A DNA stretch of 64,000 nucleotides from Roseibacterium beibuensis (GTDB lineage Bacteria; Pseudomonadota; Alphaproteobacteria; Rhodobacterales; Rhodobacteraceae), in assembly GCF_039542305.1 (NCBI RefSeq), contig NZ_BAABHW010000005.1, positions 222,852 through 286,851 on the forward strand, read 5' to 3'. Below, piece by piece: positions 1 through 8,055 of the stretch. The notes under the pieces are model-generated. The model saw only the letters and a program-made list of their open reading frames with translations. It did no database searches and had not been told where the DNA came from. Numbering within the stretch: the first letter of the stretch is position 1; the number at the start of each line of letters is the position of its first letter. A program made the translations under genes and the position numbers.

Positions 1-903
1 GTACCACTGGCCATCTGCGCCATAGGCCAGAAGCGTCGTGTCGCAGGACCCGTTGGCTTCGAGTTGCAACTCGTAGCCCTGCATGCCGGACAGGTACATC
101 GTGTATTGCGGCGCCATGGTGGCGGTGCCGCCGCCGGATACGTTCGGGCAGCTGTTCACGCGGGTTTCCGAGCCCATCGCCATGCCCTGGAAGCTTTGCG
201 GTTGCAGAAGCTGGGCGGCGGCGAAGCTGAGCGGCTGGCCGGTCATGGAGGGGTTGGGGCAGACTGCCTGCTGCATCGGCGCGGGGGCCGGGGCGGGCAT
301 CGGGGCGGGTGCGGGAGCGGGAGCCGGGGCCGGAACTGGCGCGGGAGCGGGCGCAGGCACGGGGGCCGGAGCAGGTGCCGGAGCGGGTGCTGGCGCAGGC
401 GCGGGGGCCGGCATCGGGGCGGGCTCGCCGCCGCCTGCCATCTCGTTGGTCAGCGTCAGCGTCGCGTCGCATCCGCCACCGAAAAAGGTGCCGACCCAGA
501 CATTCACCGTCCCGGTCATCTGCGCGGGGTCCTCGATGGTGATCGCGGGGTTCAGGCCGTTGGTGTCATCGTTGAACAGCCACTGGCTGTCCGAGGTGTA
601 GACCAGCATGGCGGGGTCGCAGTCGCTTTCGACCGCGAAGGTCACGTTGCGGCCTTCCATTCCGAAAATGTCAAACGAATAATCGGGGGCCGACCGGAAC
701 TGCCCGGTGCCCAGAACGCCAAGGCCGCAGGCATCGAGCGTCTGATCGCCCCCGGCGGCGACGGCAAAGCTCTGCACGCTGCCCGGCGCCGCGGCGTCGC
801 TGGTATAGGGTTGCGCTCCGGTGGCCAGCAGGCCGCTGGGACAGGCCATGGCGGCCCCTCCCATCGCGGCAAAGCCGATCACGCTGAGGGTGAGAAGACG
901 CAT
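1..903 (-). CDS. Exported protein with tandem beta-domains and a Pro/Ala linker (partial, runs off window start)
   Basis: The frame is open from the ATG at 903 to base 1, giving 301 visible residues with no stop, so the C-terminus lies outside the window. Residues 1-20 form a signal peptide ending in AMA before CPS. Two related domains follow: residues about 21-155 and again from about 225, each starting with CP and sharing the pattern Y.F...G......E...CD..L..Y..D.QW. They are joined by about 50 residues of PAPAP repeats. The domain resembles bacterial pre-peptidase C-terminal-type beta sandwiches. I infer a periplasmic or secreted protein; the function is unknown. Confidence 0.75.
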   Translation of the reverse strand, partial: MRLLTLSVIGFAAMGGAAMACPSGLLATGAQPYTSDAAAPGSVQSFAVAAGGDQTLDACGLGVLGTGQFRSAPDYSFDIFGMEGRNVTFAVESDCDPAMLVYTSDSQWLFNDDTNGLNPAITIEDPAQMTGTVNVWVGTFFGGGCDATLTLTNEMAGGGEPAPMPAPAPAPAPAPAPAPAPVPAPAPAPVPAPAPAPAPAPMPAPAPAPMQQAVCPNPSMTGQPLSFAAAQLLQPQSFQGMAMGSETRVNSCPNVSGGGTATMAPQYTMYLSGMQGYELQLEANGSCDTTLLAYGADGQWY

Positions 904-1102
904 GGTTCGGTTCCTTCCTCGCTGCGCGAGAGCCTTCCGGCCAAAATCATGGGCGGCGGACTCACGTCTCTGTTGGATGCTTCAAGTCTATGTGTTCGCA
1001 GTGTTTGTCGTAATTGCGGAAACCCTGACCTTTTGCATGCAACCATGACGATACTGCGGGGTCCTGGTTTCTCATAGGAAAAACCTTGTCTCCTGATTGG
1101 CT

Positions 1103-1552
1103 TCAGTGGCGTGGCCACCCCAGGTGGGGGGCCGCGCCGAAGGGAAAGGCCGAGCAATCCGCGCCGACCGCGTCGCACAGGGCCGACAAGCGCCCCAGCG
1201 GCTCGAGACCGGGCGAGGTCCAGGGCCGATCCGCGCGCGGGGCCGGGTCGAACTGATACTCAAACCGATGCGCCATGCCGGGCGGGACCAGCGCAAAGGG
1301 CCAGGCCGGGAAAGACGGCCTGCGGTGGGACCAGCCCGGCCAACCCTCCCAGCGCGGGGCGGGATCGGGCGTGCGCCAGGCGGGGGGCATATGCGGATGG
1401 TCGGGCCACGCGAAATGCGGGCGCTCCAGATCGTGGGGCGGGGTCATGGGCCACCAGTCATGCGCCTGCGCGGGCGCACTCAGGATGGCCCCGGCCAACG
1501 CCACGGCCAGAATTGGCTGGGCACGGTGGCGGCGGGGAAAAAGGCGGGACAT
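1103..1552 (-). CDS. Small exported protein, Trp/His/Pro-rich, unknown function
   Basis: 149 residues. The start at 1552 is chosen because it is preceded by GGAG nine bases upstream and opens a classical signal peptide (MSRLFPRRHR..., hydrophobic AVALAGAIL, cleavage after APAQA). A longer in-frame start at 1615 would overlap the previous gene's end and spoil the signal. The mature part is rich in W, H and P, with two cysteines near the C-terminus. It is the last gene of a three-gene run of small exported proteins (2185 to 1103), with 46 bases to its upstream neighbour. I do not recognise the family. Confidence 0.6.
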   Translation of the reverse strand: MSRLFPRRHRAQPILAVALAGAILSAPAQAHDWWPMTPPHDLERPHFAWPDHPHMPPAWRTPDPAPRWEGWPGWSHRRPSFPAWPFALVPPGMAHRFEYQFDPAPRADRPWTSPGLEPLGRLSALCDAVGADCSAFPFGAAPHLGWPRH

Positions 1553-1598
1553 CTGAAAAACTCCGGCAAAAATGCGGGCTGTTTGACATGCGGCGCGT

Positions 1599-2009
1599 TC
1601 AGCGCAGGCGGGCAAACACCTCCGACGGGAGGGGGATGGCGCGGATCATCGCGTCGCGGTCCCCCGAGGGGGCGACCAGCCCGCTGCCATGGCTCAGAAC
1701 CGTGTGGCGCTGTCCGTTCTGCACGATGGTCGCCACATTCGCGCCGAGGGGGGCGGCCTCTGGCAGGGCGGCGATCGCGGCGGGGCGTTCCACCGGGCGC
1801 AGCGAGGTCGCGGGCGCAAGGCCGATGGCGATCAGGATGCGCGTAAAGAAGCCGGGGTCTGCCGTGGGCTCGACCGGCGCGGTCGCGGGGGCGACGGCCA
1901 TGGGCGCGGCCTCGTAGGTGACGATGGTGTCTGCCGCGACCGGCGCGGCCAGAAGGGCCATGGAAGTGGCGGCGGCAAGGACGGGGCGGAGGAGAGAGGG
2001 GCGGGTCAT
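1599..2009 (-). CDS. Small exported protein of unknown function
   Basis: 136 residues. The N-terminus is a signal peptide (MTRPSLLRP, hydrophobic VLAAATSMALLAAPVA, cleavage after AAD or AA). A Pro/Ala-rich stretch follows (residues about 33-50), then a short hydrophobic piece near residue 55 (FFTRILIAIGLAP) and a polar C-terminal region with HTVLSHGSGLVAP. It lies between two other small exported-protein genes on the same strand with gaps of about 40-50 bases, so the three are probably co-transcribed. No family is recognised. Confidence 0.6.
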   Translation of the reverse strand: MTRPSLLRPVLAAATSMALLAAPVAADTIVTYEAAPMAVAPATAPVEPTADPGFFTRILIAIGLAPATSLRPVERPAAIAALPEAAPLGANVATIVQNGQRHTVLSHGSGLVAPSGDRDAMIRAIPLPSEVFARLR

Positions 2010-2050
2010 GGGAAGGTCTTTCTGCTGCTCGATCTTGGGGCTTGGAGGGC

Positions 2051-2185
2051 TCAGCGCAGGGGCGCGTGCGCCGGGGTGACAGAAGTTTGGGGATGGAAAT
2101 GGGTATCGGCCCGGACCGCGGAGACGGACACGCCGAGGGACAGGCCCAGGCCGATACCGATGAAAAAGAGCTTGTTGAAAGTCAT
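2051..2185 (-). CDS. Very small exported peptide (44 aa), unknown function
   Basis: 44 residues starting at the ATG at 2185, with GAGG about seven bases upstream. Nearly the whole N-terminal half is a signal peptide (MTFNKLFFIGIGLGLSLGV, AVRA cleavage), leaving a mature peptide of only about 17 residues with DTHFHP at its start. An upstream in-frame start at 2293 lacks a ribosome site and would bury the signal. It is the first gene of the three-gene group ending at 1103. The short mature part is unusual and the function is unknown. Confidence 0.5.
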   Translation of the reverse strand: MTFNKLFFIGIGLGLSLGVSVSAVRADTHFHPQTSVTPAHAPLR

Positions 2186-2387
2186 TTCGCTGCCTCGTGT
2201 GTCAATCAGGTGATGAATGGATCGGGTTGAAAGGGTCTTGAGTTCCGAAAGGCACCGCCGGGGATGGCGGCGATGGGAAAACCCTGCACCCAAGGCGCGC
2301 TGTTATCCAATATCGGGGCGGCGCTATCGCCTGACGCGGGGTCGGAACCGCCCTGCCCCGCAGAGGGGAGACACCGCACAAGCCCAA

Positions 2388-2420
2388 TGAAAAAAGGCGG
2401 CCCGCTGGGGGCCGCCTTTC
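2388..2420 (-). terminator. Rho-independent terminator of tig
   Basis: An 11-base-pair stem (2393-2403 with 2409-2419, AAAGGCGGCCC type) with a five-base loop is followed on the minus strand by six T residues. It lies about 30 bases past the tig stop codon. Confidence 0.9.
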
Positions 2421-2448
2421 CAAAAGCGATTGATGTGGCGCCTTGGGC

Positions 2449-3777
2449 TTACTCGTCTTCGAGCGCGTCCACGGCGGCCTTGAGATCGTCCTTCGAGACC
2501 TCTTTCTCGGAGACCTCGGCCAGTTCGAAGACGTAATCGACGACCTTGTCCTCGAAGAGCGGTGCGCGAAGCTGCTGCTGGGCGGCCTGATTCTGCTGGA
2601 TGAACTCGAAGAAGGCGCGTTCCTGGCCCGGGTACTGACGGGCCTGGTTCATGATCGCCTGGGTCATCTCGGCGTCGGTGACCTGCACCTCGTTCTTCTG
2701 GCCAAGCTCGGCCAGCAGAAGGCCCAGCTTCACGCGGCGCTCGGCCAGTTTCTTGTGCTCGTCGGTCGGCTCGATCTCGGGGTGATCGTGGCCCTGCACA
2801 TCGGGGTTTTCCTCGTGCCACAGCTGGTGGGCGATCTGGCCTGCCTCGGCCTCGACGAGGCTGGGGGGCAGCTCGAAGCTCACCTGCTCGTCCAGTTGGT
2901 CGAGCAGCTTGCGCTTCATCACCGCACGGGCGGCGCCCGCGTATTCCGCCTTCAGGCGCTCGGTGATCTGGCCTTTCAGCGCGTCGAGATCCTCGGCGCC
3001 GTATTTCTTGGCAAGCTCGTCATCGACCTCGGCCGGGACGGGCTTTTTCACTTCCTTGACGGTCACGTCGAAAACCGCGGCCTTCCCGGCGAGGTGCTCG
3101 GCGCCGTATTCCTCGGGGAAGGTGACCTCGACGGCCTTTTCCTCGCCCTTCTTCACGCCGATCAGCTGATCCTCGAAGCCGGGGATGAAGGAGTTGGAGC
3201 CCAGAACCAGCGGGTAATCCTCGGCCGCGCCGCCTTCGAAGGCCTCGCCGTCGACCTTGCCGACGAAATCGATCACGACCTGATCGCCATCGGCGGCCTT
3301 GCCACCCTTCTTGGTGGCGAAGTTCTGCGCGCTTTCGGCAAGGTTCTTCAGCGCGTCCTCCACATCCTCATCGGCGGGGGCGACGGTCATCCGCTCCAGC
3401 TTGATGGCCTTGTAATCCACCTCGGGGATCTCGGGCAGCTTTTCGTAGGCCATGGACACGACGACATCGTCGCCTTCTTTCCAGTCCTCGTTGACCATCT
3501 TGATTTCGGGCTGGGCCGCGGGGCGGTCGCCGGTTTCATCGAGGTGGCCCTGCATCGCGCCATCGACGGCTTCCTGCATGGCCTCGCCCATCACGCGGGG
3601 GCCGAACTGCTTGCGCAGGAGCGCCATGGGCACCTTGCCCTTGCGAAAGCCCTTCATCTGCACCTCGGGCTGCGCCTCGGCCAGTTTCTCGGTCACGCGC
3701 GCCTCCAGATCGGAACCGGTGATGGTGATCTGGTATTCGCGCTTGAGGCCTTCGTTCAGGGTCTCGGTGATCTGCAT
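2449..3777 (-). CDS. tig: Trigger factor (ribosome-associated chaperone, peptidyl-prolyl isomerase)
   Basis: 442 residues, normal length for trigger factor. It binds ribosomal protein L23 at the exit tunnel and shields nascent chains. The N-terminal ribosome-binding domain carries the signature KGFRKGKVP near residue 45. The FKBP-type middle domain follows (about 150-245, with IDFVGKVDGEAFEGG), and then the helical chaperone domain. The ATG at 3777 is chosen because AGG lies six bases upstream; an in-frame GTG at 3789 would overlap that site. Transcription ends at the strong hairpin around 2404. The gene appears to be a single unit, as is common. Confidence 0.97.
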   Translation of the reverse strand: MQITETLNEGLKREYQITITGSDLEARVTEKLAEAQPEVQMKGFRKGKVPMALLRKQFGPRVMGEAMQEAVDGAMQGHLDETGDRPAAQPEIKMVNEDWKEGDDVVVSMAYEKLPEIPEVDYKAIKLERMTVAPADEDVEDALKNLAESAQNFATKKGGKAADGDQVVIDFVGKVDGEAFEGGAAEDYPLVLGSNSFIPGFEDQLIGVKKGEEKAVEVTFPEEYGAEHLAGKAAVFDVTVKEVKKPVPAEVDDELAKKYGAEDLDALKGQITERLKAEYAGAARAVMKRKLLDQLDEQVSFELPPSLVEAEAGQIAHQLWHEENPDVQGHDHPEIEPTDEHKKLAERRVKLGLLLAELGQKNEVQVTDAEMTQAIMNQARQYPGQERAFFEFIQQNQAAQQQLRAPLFEDKVVDYVFELAEVSEKEVSKDDLKAAVDALEDE

Positions 3778-3914
3778 AGGGGTCCTCACGGGATCGGGGC
3801 CGCAACCGGGCTTTCCGGCGCGGCACGCGTTGGGTCTTTAAAATCAGGGGCCCTTCTAGGTGCCGTGCGGAAGGTGTGCAAGGGGGAATGGGCACGACGC
3901 GCGCGGCTCGGCGG

Positions 3915-4850
3915 TCAGTAGACGGGCGGTGCGCCCTCGGGCCGGTGCAGGAAGCGTTCGAGGCACCACCAGTAGGGAGCGGGATCGTCGCGGATCAGGT
4001 CCTCGATGGCGGCATTCACGCGGCGGGTGTCGGCCTCGATATCGTCCGAGGGGAAATCCGCCAGCGGCGGGCGGATGTCATAGACCAGCGCGCCGTCGGG
4101 GTCTTCGCGGTAGCGGACGGGCAGAACGATGGCTCGCCCCATGCCGGCAAGGCGCGCGGTGGCCGTGGTGGTGCCCGCCGGAATGCCGAAGAAATCCACG
4201 TAGACCGCGCCCTTGTTGGCCTTTTCGAGGTCGGGGGCGAACCACGCGACGCTGCCCGAGCGCAATTCACGCACGATGCTGCGGATATCCTTGCCGGGGA
4301 TGATCCCGTCGCAATATCCCGAGCGCGCCCAGCGCAACACCGCATCGGCGGCGTCCTGCCCCGGCTGGCGGTAAACGCCGACAAGGCGGCGTCCGCCAAG
4401 GGGAAGCTGCCCGGTCAGGCTGCCATGCACCTCGGGCGCGCCGTAATGCCCGGTGAGCAGCAACACCCCCTGCCCCGTCGCCAGCGCGGCGTCGAGATGC
4501 TCCTGCCCGTCGATCCGGGCCAACGGGTAGGCCGGGCGCGTGCGATGCTGGCGGATCCAGACCTTGAGGCTTTGCAGAAGCGAAAGGGCGAAGCGGCGCG
4601 TCGTATCCCGCGCCAGCCGCGCGCGGGCCGCGTCGTCCATCTCGGGCAGGCAGACCTCGAGGTTGCGGGTCGTGACATGACGGAACCGCCTGATGCGCCA
4701 CAGGCCCCACCCAAAGGGACGCGCCAGCGCCCGCCGCGCGCCCTCGGGCAGCCATGCCACAACGAAAGCGCCGCCAAGCAGCAGCAGGATCGGCCAGTTG
4801 CGGGGCCGGATCAGCAGGTGCAGGGGAAATCGGGGGCGCGCGACGCTCAT
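3915..4850 (-). CDS. Lysophospholipid/lipid A acyltransferase (LpxL/HtrB family)
   Basis: About 311 residues. An N-terminal hydrophobic anchor (NWPILLLLGGAFVVAWLP, residues about 19-36) is followed by the acyltransferase fold. The catalytic HX4E motif is seen in LTGHYGAPEVHG, with the later motifs VYRQPG and ARLAG typical of the late lipid A acyltransferases that add secondary acyl chains at the inner membrane. Start is uncertain between 4850 (MSVARP) and 4862; neither has a good ribosome site. Longer in-frame extensions run into the tRNA gene and are rejected. Substrate (lipid A or an ornithine/glycerolipid) cannot be told from sequence. Confidence 0.85.
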   Translation of the reverse strand: MSVARPRFPLHLLIRPRNWPILLLLGGAFVVAWLPEGARRALARPFGWGLWRIRRFRHVTTRNLEVCLPEMDDAARARLARDTTRRFALSLLQSLKVWIRQHRTRPAYPLARIDGQEHLDAALATGQGVLLLTGHYGAPEVHGSLTGQLPLGGRRLVGVYRQPGQDAADAVLRWARSGYCDGIIPGKDIRSIVRELRSGSVAWFAPDLEKANKGAVYVDFFGIPAGTTTATARLAGMGRAIVLPVRYREDPDGALVYDIRPPLADFPSDDIEADTRRVNAAIEDLIRDDPAPYWWCLERFLHRPEGAPPVY

Positions 4851-4973
4851 GCCGGGTTGCATAGCGGCCCGCGCCGGATGCGTCCATCGCAAGCGCGCGG
4901 ATCGCCGGGAGGCAGCCGTGTCGCGGGGGCGCTGGTGGGACACCGTCCTGCCCTCATCTGCACTACGGCAGGT

Positions 4974-5058
4974 TGGTGCGGGTGAAGGGACTCGAACCCC
5001 CACGCCTCGCGGCGCCAGAACCTAAATCTGGTGCGTCTACCAGTTCCGCCACACCCGC
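4974..5058 (-). tRNA. tRNA-Leu, anticodon UAG
   Basis: Read on the minus strand it begins GCGGGTGTGGCGGAACTGGT and folds as a class II tRNA. Acceptor stem GCGGGTG/CACCCGC, anticodon stem CCAGA/TCTGG with loop TTTAGGT (anticodon TAG), variable arm, and T arm GGGGGTTCGAGTCCC with one-base imprecision in my pairing. The 3' CCA is encoded at 4974-4976. It decodes CUN leucine codons. No integrase gene lies beside it in this window. Confidence 0.95.
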
Positions 5059-5346
5059 ATCGCGGGCGTCTTTAGCAGAGGCTTCGGGCGGTGGCGAGGC
5101 CCATTTCAGCCCTGCCCCTGCCGCGAATTCGGCACAATTGGCCCGTTAATTGAATGGAAAGGTTTCGACCCCATGATGGTGGAACCGCTGCCCGGAGACG
5201 CTACGGCCATGTCGATCCAGTTCCGCCGCCCCTTCCCCGAATTGCGCTTGGCGCCAGAAAACGCTGTGCCGAACGGTCCCGATGCCCTATGCTCGCCCCA
5301 TAAAGAACGAGGCACGGAGTGCCCGCAAGATCGAGCAGGTGGTTCC

Positions 5347-5874
5347 ATGACCCCATCACAGACCGGCGCGGCCCCGGGGTCGCGCAGCGCGTCGGCGTTG
5401 CGGATCGGCCAAGGGGCCGGTGGCGTTGCGCCTGACGCGCAGATCATGACGGCGGACGGGATCATCCCCGCCGCCTATCTTTCCGCTGGCGACAGGATCA
5501 TCACGCGGCGCGGCCTTCGCCCGCTGCGCGCCATCCTGCGCCGCAGTCTTAGGCCCGGTGCGCCCTGTGTGCTGGTCGGCAAGGACGCGCTTGGCGGCAA
5601 GCCCGAGCGGGACGTGGTTCTGCTGCCCGGCCAGCGGGTGCTGATCCGCGACTGGCGGGCCAAGGCGATGTGGGGCCGCGAGGCCGCCGCGCCGGAGCTG
5701 CGACAGCTGGTCGACGGGCAATATATCCGCTGGGTCGAGGATGGGCCGGAGGCGGTTCTGCAGCTTTATTTCGGCCAGCCCGAGATCCTCTATGCCGACG
5801 GGCTGGAACTGGCCTCGGCAGATCCGCTGCCGAAAGGCGCGAAACCGACCGGGACGGTCAGCACCAGGGCCTGA
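5347..5874 (+). CDS. Hint-domain protein (Hint_2-like)
   Basis: 175 residues from the ATG at 5347, which has AGGTGG just upstream; the longer frame from 5173 has no support. The segment DAQIMTADGIIPAAYLSAGD followed by RIITRRGLRPLRAI is the opening of the Hedgehog/intein (Hint) fold found in many Rhodobacterales proteins. QRVLIRDWRA and DGLELASA match later parts of the same fold. The catalytic cysteine that begins a self-splicing Hint domain is not present (Ala-Pro-Asp is found instead), so autoprocessing is doubtful. Role unknown. It converges on nnr, which ends six bases away on the other strand. Confidence 0.7.
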   Translation: MTPSQTGAAPGSRSASALRIGQGAGGVAPDAQIMTADGIIPAAYLSAGDRIITRRGLRPLRAILRRSLRPGAPCVLVGKDALGGKPERDVVLLPGQRVLIRDWRAKAMWGREAAAPELRQLVDGQYIRWVEDGPEAVLQLYFGQPEILYADGLELASADPLPKGAKPTGTVSTRA

Positions 5875-5880
5875 TCCGGG

Positions 5881-7425
5881 TCAGAGCGTCGCCAGAACGG
5901 ACGGCAGGGCCTCGGGCAAATCCTCGGCGATCAGGCCGGGACCGACGGCGCGCGCAGCCTCGACATGCAGCCATGCGGCGGATGCCGCGGCCTCGACGGG
6001 CGCAAGACTCCGCGCCAGCAACCCCGTGATCAACCCCGCCAGAACATCGCCCGCCCCTGCCGTCGCCAACCAAGGCGCGGCGCGGTCATAAGCGGCGGCA
6101 TGGATGGCGGCCCATCCATCGGGTGCGGCGATCACCGTATCGGGTCCCTTGAGCAGAACGACCGCGCCGGCCCGCGCCGCCGCGTCGCGGGCGGCATCGA
6201 CGCGGGAATAGGCCGGCCCGGTGTCCGGCTCGCCGCGCAACCGTTCGGCCAGATCGGGGAAGAGACGTGCGAATTCGCCATCGTGGGGCGTAAGGACTGC
6301 CCGGTCGTGCAGCCGCGTGAAGAGCGCCGGAGGGTCCTCGGCGAAGGAGGTCAGCGCATCGGCGTCCAGCACGACCGCGCGGTCCTGGTCCTGCAACGCC
6401 GCGCCGATCAGCACGCGCGTCGCCTGCCCCACGCCGAGGCCCGGCCCGAGGCAGAGCGCGTTCAGCCGTCCATCCTCCAGCAGCGCGGCCAGATCCTCGG
6501 CCCCGTCGCAGCGGCGCAGCATGATCGCGGTCAGTTGCGCCGCACATTCCATCAACGCCGATCCGGGCGCGGCCACGGTCACCAGGCCCGCCCCCACCCT
6601 GAGCGCGGCGCGCGCCGCCATCCGCGCCGCGCCGGTGCGCCCCATCGGACCGGCCAGGACCAGCGCGTGCCCGTGGTCGTATTTGTGACCGGCGCGTTTT
6701 TGGACCGGACCGGGGCGCGTCACCAGCCGGATCGCGTCGCTCGGCGGTGAGGGCTGGCGCAGGCCGATATCCACGATATCGAGCGCGCCGCACTCCTCGG
6801 GGCCATCGGCAAGGTAGTGCCCCGGCTTGGCCGTGTGGAAGGTCACGGTCAGATCGAACGAGTGCGAAAGGCCCATGCGCCGCCCACTGTCGGAACAGAG
6901 GCCCGACGGGATATCTACGGCGACGGCCGCGAAGCCGAGCCCGTGGTCGCGCAGCTCCAGCATCTGGGCGAAGGCATGGCTCAACGCCTCGCTCAGCGGG
7001 CGCGCGAGGCCGGTTCCGAACACGGCATCGACGAACAGATCGGGGGGTGCCGCCCGGACCGCGGCGAACTCTGCCTCGGACAGGTCCGCAAGGTTCAGGA
7101 CGCCCCCGCGTTCTATCCATCGGCGGTGGTTTTCGGCGGCATCGGGCGGCAGTCTGGCCGGGTCCCCCAAGGCCCGGACCGACACCTGCCAGCCCCAATC
7201 GTGCAGCAGGCGGGCGATAACATAGCCATCGCCGCCATTGTTGCCCGGCCCGCACCAGATCACGGCGCGGCGCGGGGCGGCGGCCAGGTCGGGCCAGCGC
7301 GCGAAGATCGCGTCGACCACCCCGCGCCCGGCGCGCTCCATCAGGGCGAGTCCCTCTGCGTGCCCGGCGGCCATCTCGGCGCGCTCGAAATCCCGCATCT
7401 GCGCGGCGGTCAGAAGCCCCGTCAC
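5881..7425 (-). CDS. nnr: Bifunctional NAD(P)H-hydrate epimerase / ADP-dependent NAD(P)H-hydrate dehydratase
   Basis: 514 residues. It repairs NAD(P)H damaged by hydration: the N-terminal YjeF_N half epimerises R and S hydrates and the C-terminal half dehydrates the S form using ADP. The N half holds GPGNNGGDGYVIARLL and DAVFGTGLARP. The C half holds KGPDTVIAAPDG and the nucleotide/phosphate signature TAGAGDVLAGLITGLLA. Order and length match the fused bacterial enzyme. The start is a GTG at 7425, preferred because family members begin MTELLTAAQMR; an ATG at 7398 is the alternative. It is divergent from glnB. Confidence 0.95.
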   Translation of the reverse strand: MTGLLTAAQMRDFERAEMAAGHAEGLALMERAGRGVVDAIFARWPDLAAAPRRAVIWCGPGNNGGDGYVIARLLHDWGWQVSVRALGDPARLPPDAAENHRRWIERGGVLNLADLSEAEFAAVRAAPPDLFVDAVFGTGLARPLSEALSHAFAQMLELRDHGLGFAAVAVDIPSGLCSDSGRRMGLSHSFDLTVTFHTAKPGHYLADGPEECGALDIVDIGLRQPSPPSDAIRLVTRPGPVQKRAGHKYDHGHALVLAGPMGRTGAARMAARAALRVGAGLVTVAAPGSALMECAAQLTAIMLRRCDGAEDLAALLEDGRLNALCLGPGLGVGQATRVLIGAALQDQDRAVVLDADALTSFAEDPPALFTRLHDRAVLTPHDGEFARLFPDLAERLRGEPDTGPAYSRVDAARDAAARAGAVVLLKGPDTVIAAPDGWAAIHAAAYDRAAPWLATAGAGDVLAGLITGLLARSLAPVEAAASAAWLHVEAARAVGPGLIAEDLPEALPSVLATL

Positions 7426-7616
7426 AGGACTCGCCCGGGCCTGAGATTCAAAACTGCTGTATTTTTGTGCGCCATGCTCAATCCTTGATCGCCATTCGCG
7501 GAATCCCGCGTCGGTTTGCCCAACGAACAGGCTAGCCGATGGACGGCCCGGTCACAAAGTGGTGTCACGGGTCCGCGCGGCACACGCTGCGGTCAAAGGC
7601 GAGGAGACACCCAAAG

Positions 7617-7955
7617 ATGAAAAAGATCGAGGCGATCATCAAACCCTTCAAGCTCGACGAGGTGAAGGAGGCTCTGCAGGAGATCGGCATCCAGGGCCTG
7701 TCTGTGACCGAGGTAAAGGGCTTTGGCCGCCAGAAGGGCCACACGGAGCTGTATCGCGGTGCGGAATACGTGGTGGATTTCCTGCCCAAGGTGAAGATCG
7801 AGGTCGTTCTGGCCGACGATCAGGCCGAGGCCGCGATCGAGGCGATCATCGCGGCAGCCAAGACCGACAAGATCGGCGACGGCAAGATCTTCGTCTCCGA
7901 CATCAGCCGCGCCATCCGCATCCGCACGGGCGAAACCGACGAGGACGCCCTGTAA
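7617..7955 (+). CDS. glnB: Nitrogen regulatory protein P-II
   Basis: 112 residues, full length for PII. This trimeric signal protein reads 2-oxoglutarate, ATP and ADP and glutamine status, and controls glutamine synthetase adenylylation and NtrB. The uridylylated Tyr51 is present in the T loop (RGAEYVVDFLPK), as is the C-terminal signature GKIFVSDI. The ATG at 7617 follows GAGGAG by eight bases; an upstream in-frame start at 7539 is not supported. glnA follows 100 bases later on the same strand, which is why GlnB rather than GlnK is called. The pair is a conserved alphaproteobacterial operon. Confidence 0.96.
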   Translation: MKKIEAIIKPFKLDEVKEALQEIGIQGLSVTEVKGFGRQKGHTELYRGAEYVVDFLPKVKIEVVLADDQAEAAIEAIIAAAKTDKIGDGKIFVSDISRAIRIRTGETDEDAL

Positions 7956-8055
7956 GCGATTTTCGCGGTCGGCCCGCGCCAGGGCTGGCCACATGCTGCA
8001 ACCTGTTCGGGCCCTGCGCCCGGCGATCCGACCAAAACGTCAAGGGAAGGTCACG

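Noticed and set aside
2443..3921. 492-codon plus-strand frame opposite tig
   Set aside because: It mirrors the trigger factor gene; the His/Leu/Asp-rich product is typical of an antisense shadow, and tig has clear motifs and a terminator.
4974..5058. tRNA-Leu as an integration site of a mobile element
   Set aside because: No integrase and no duplicated tRNA 3' end were seen in the neighbouring sequence.
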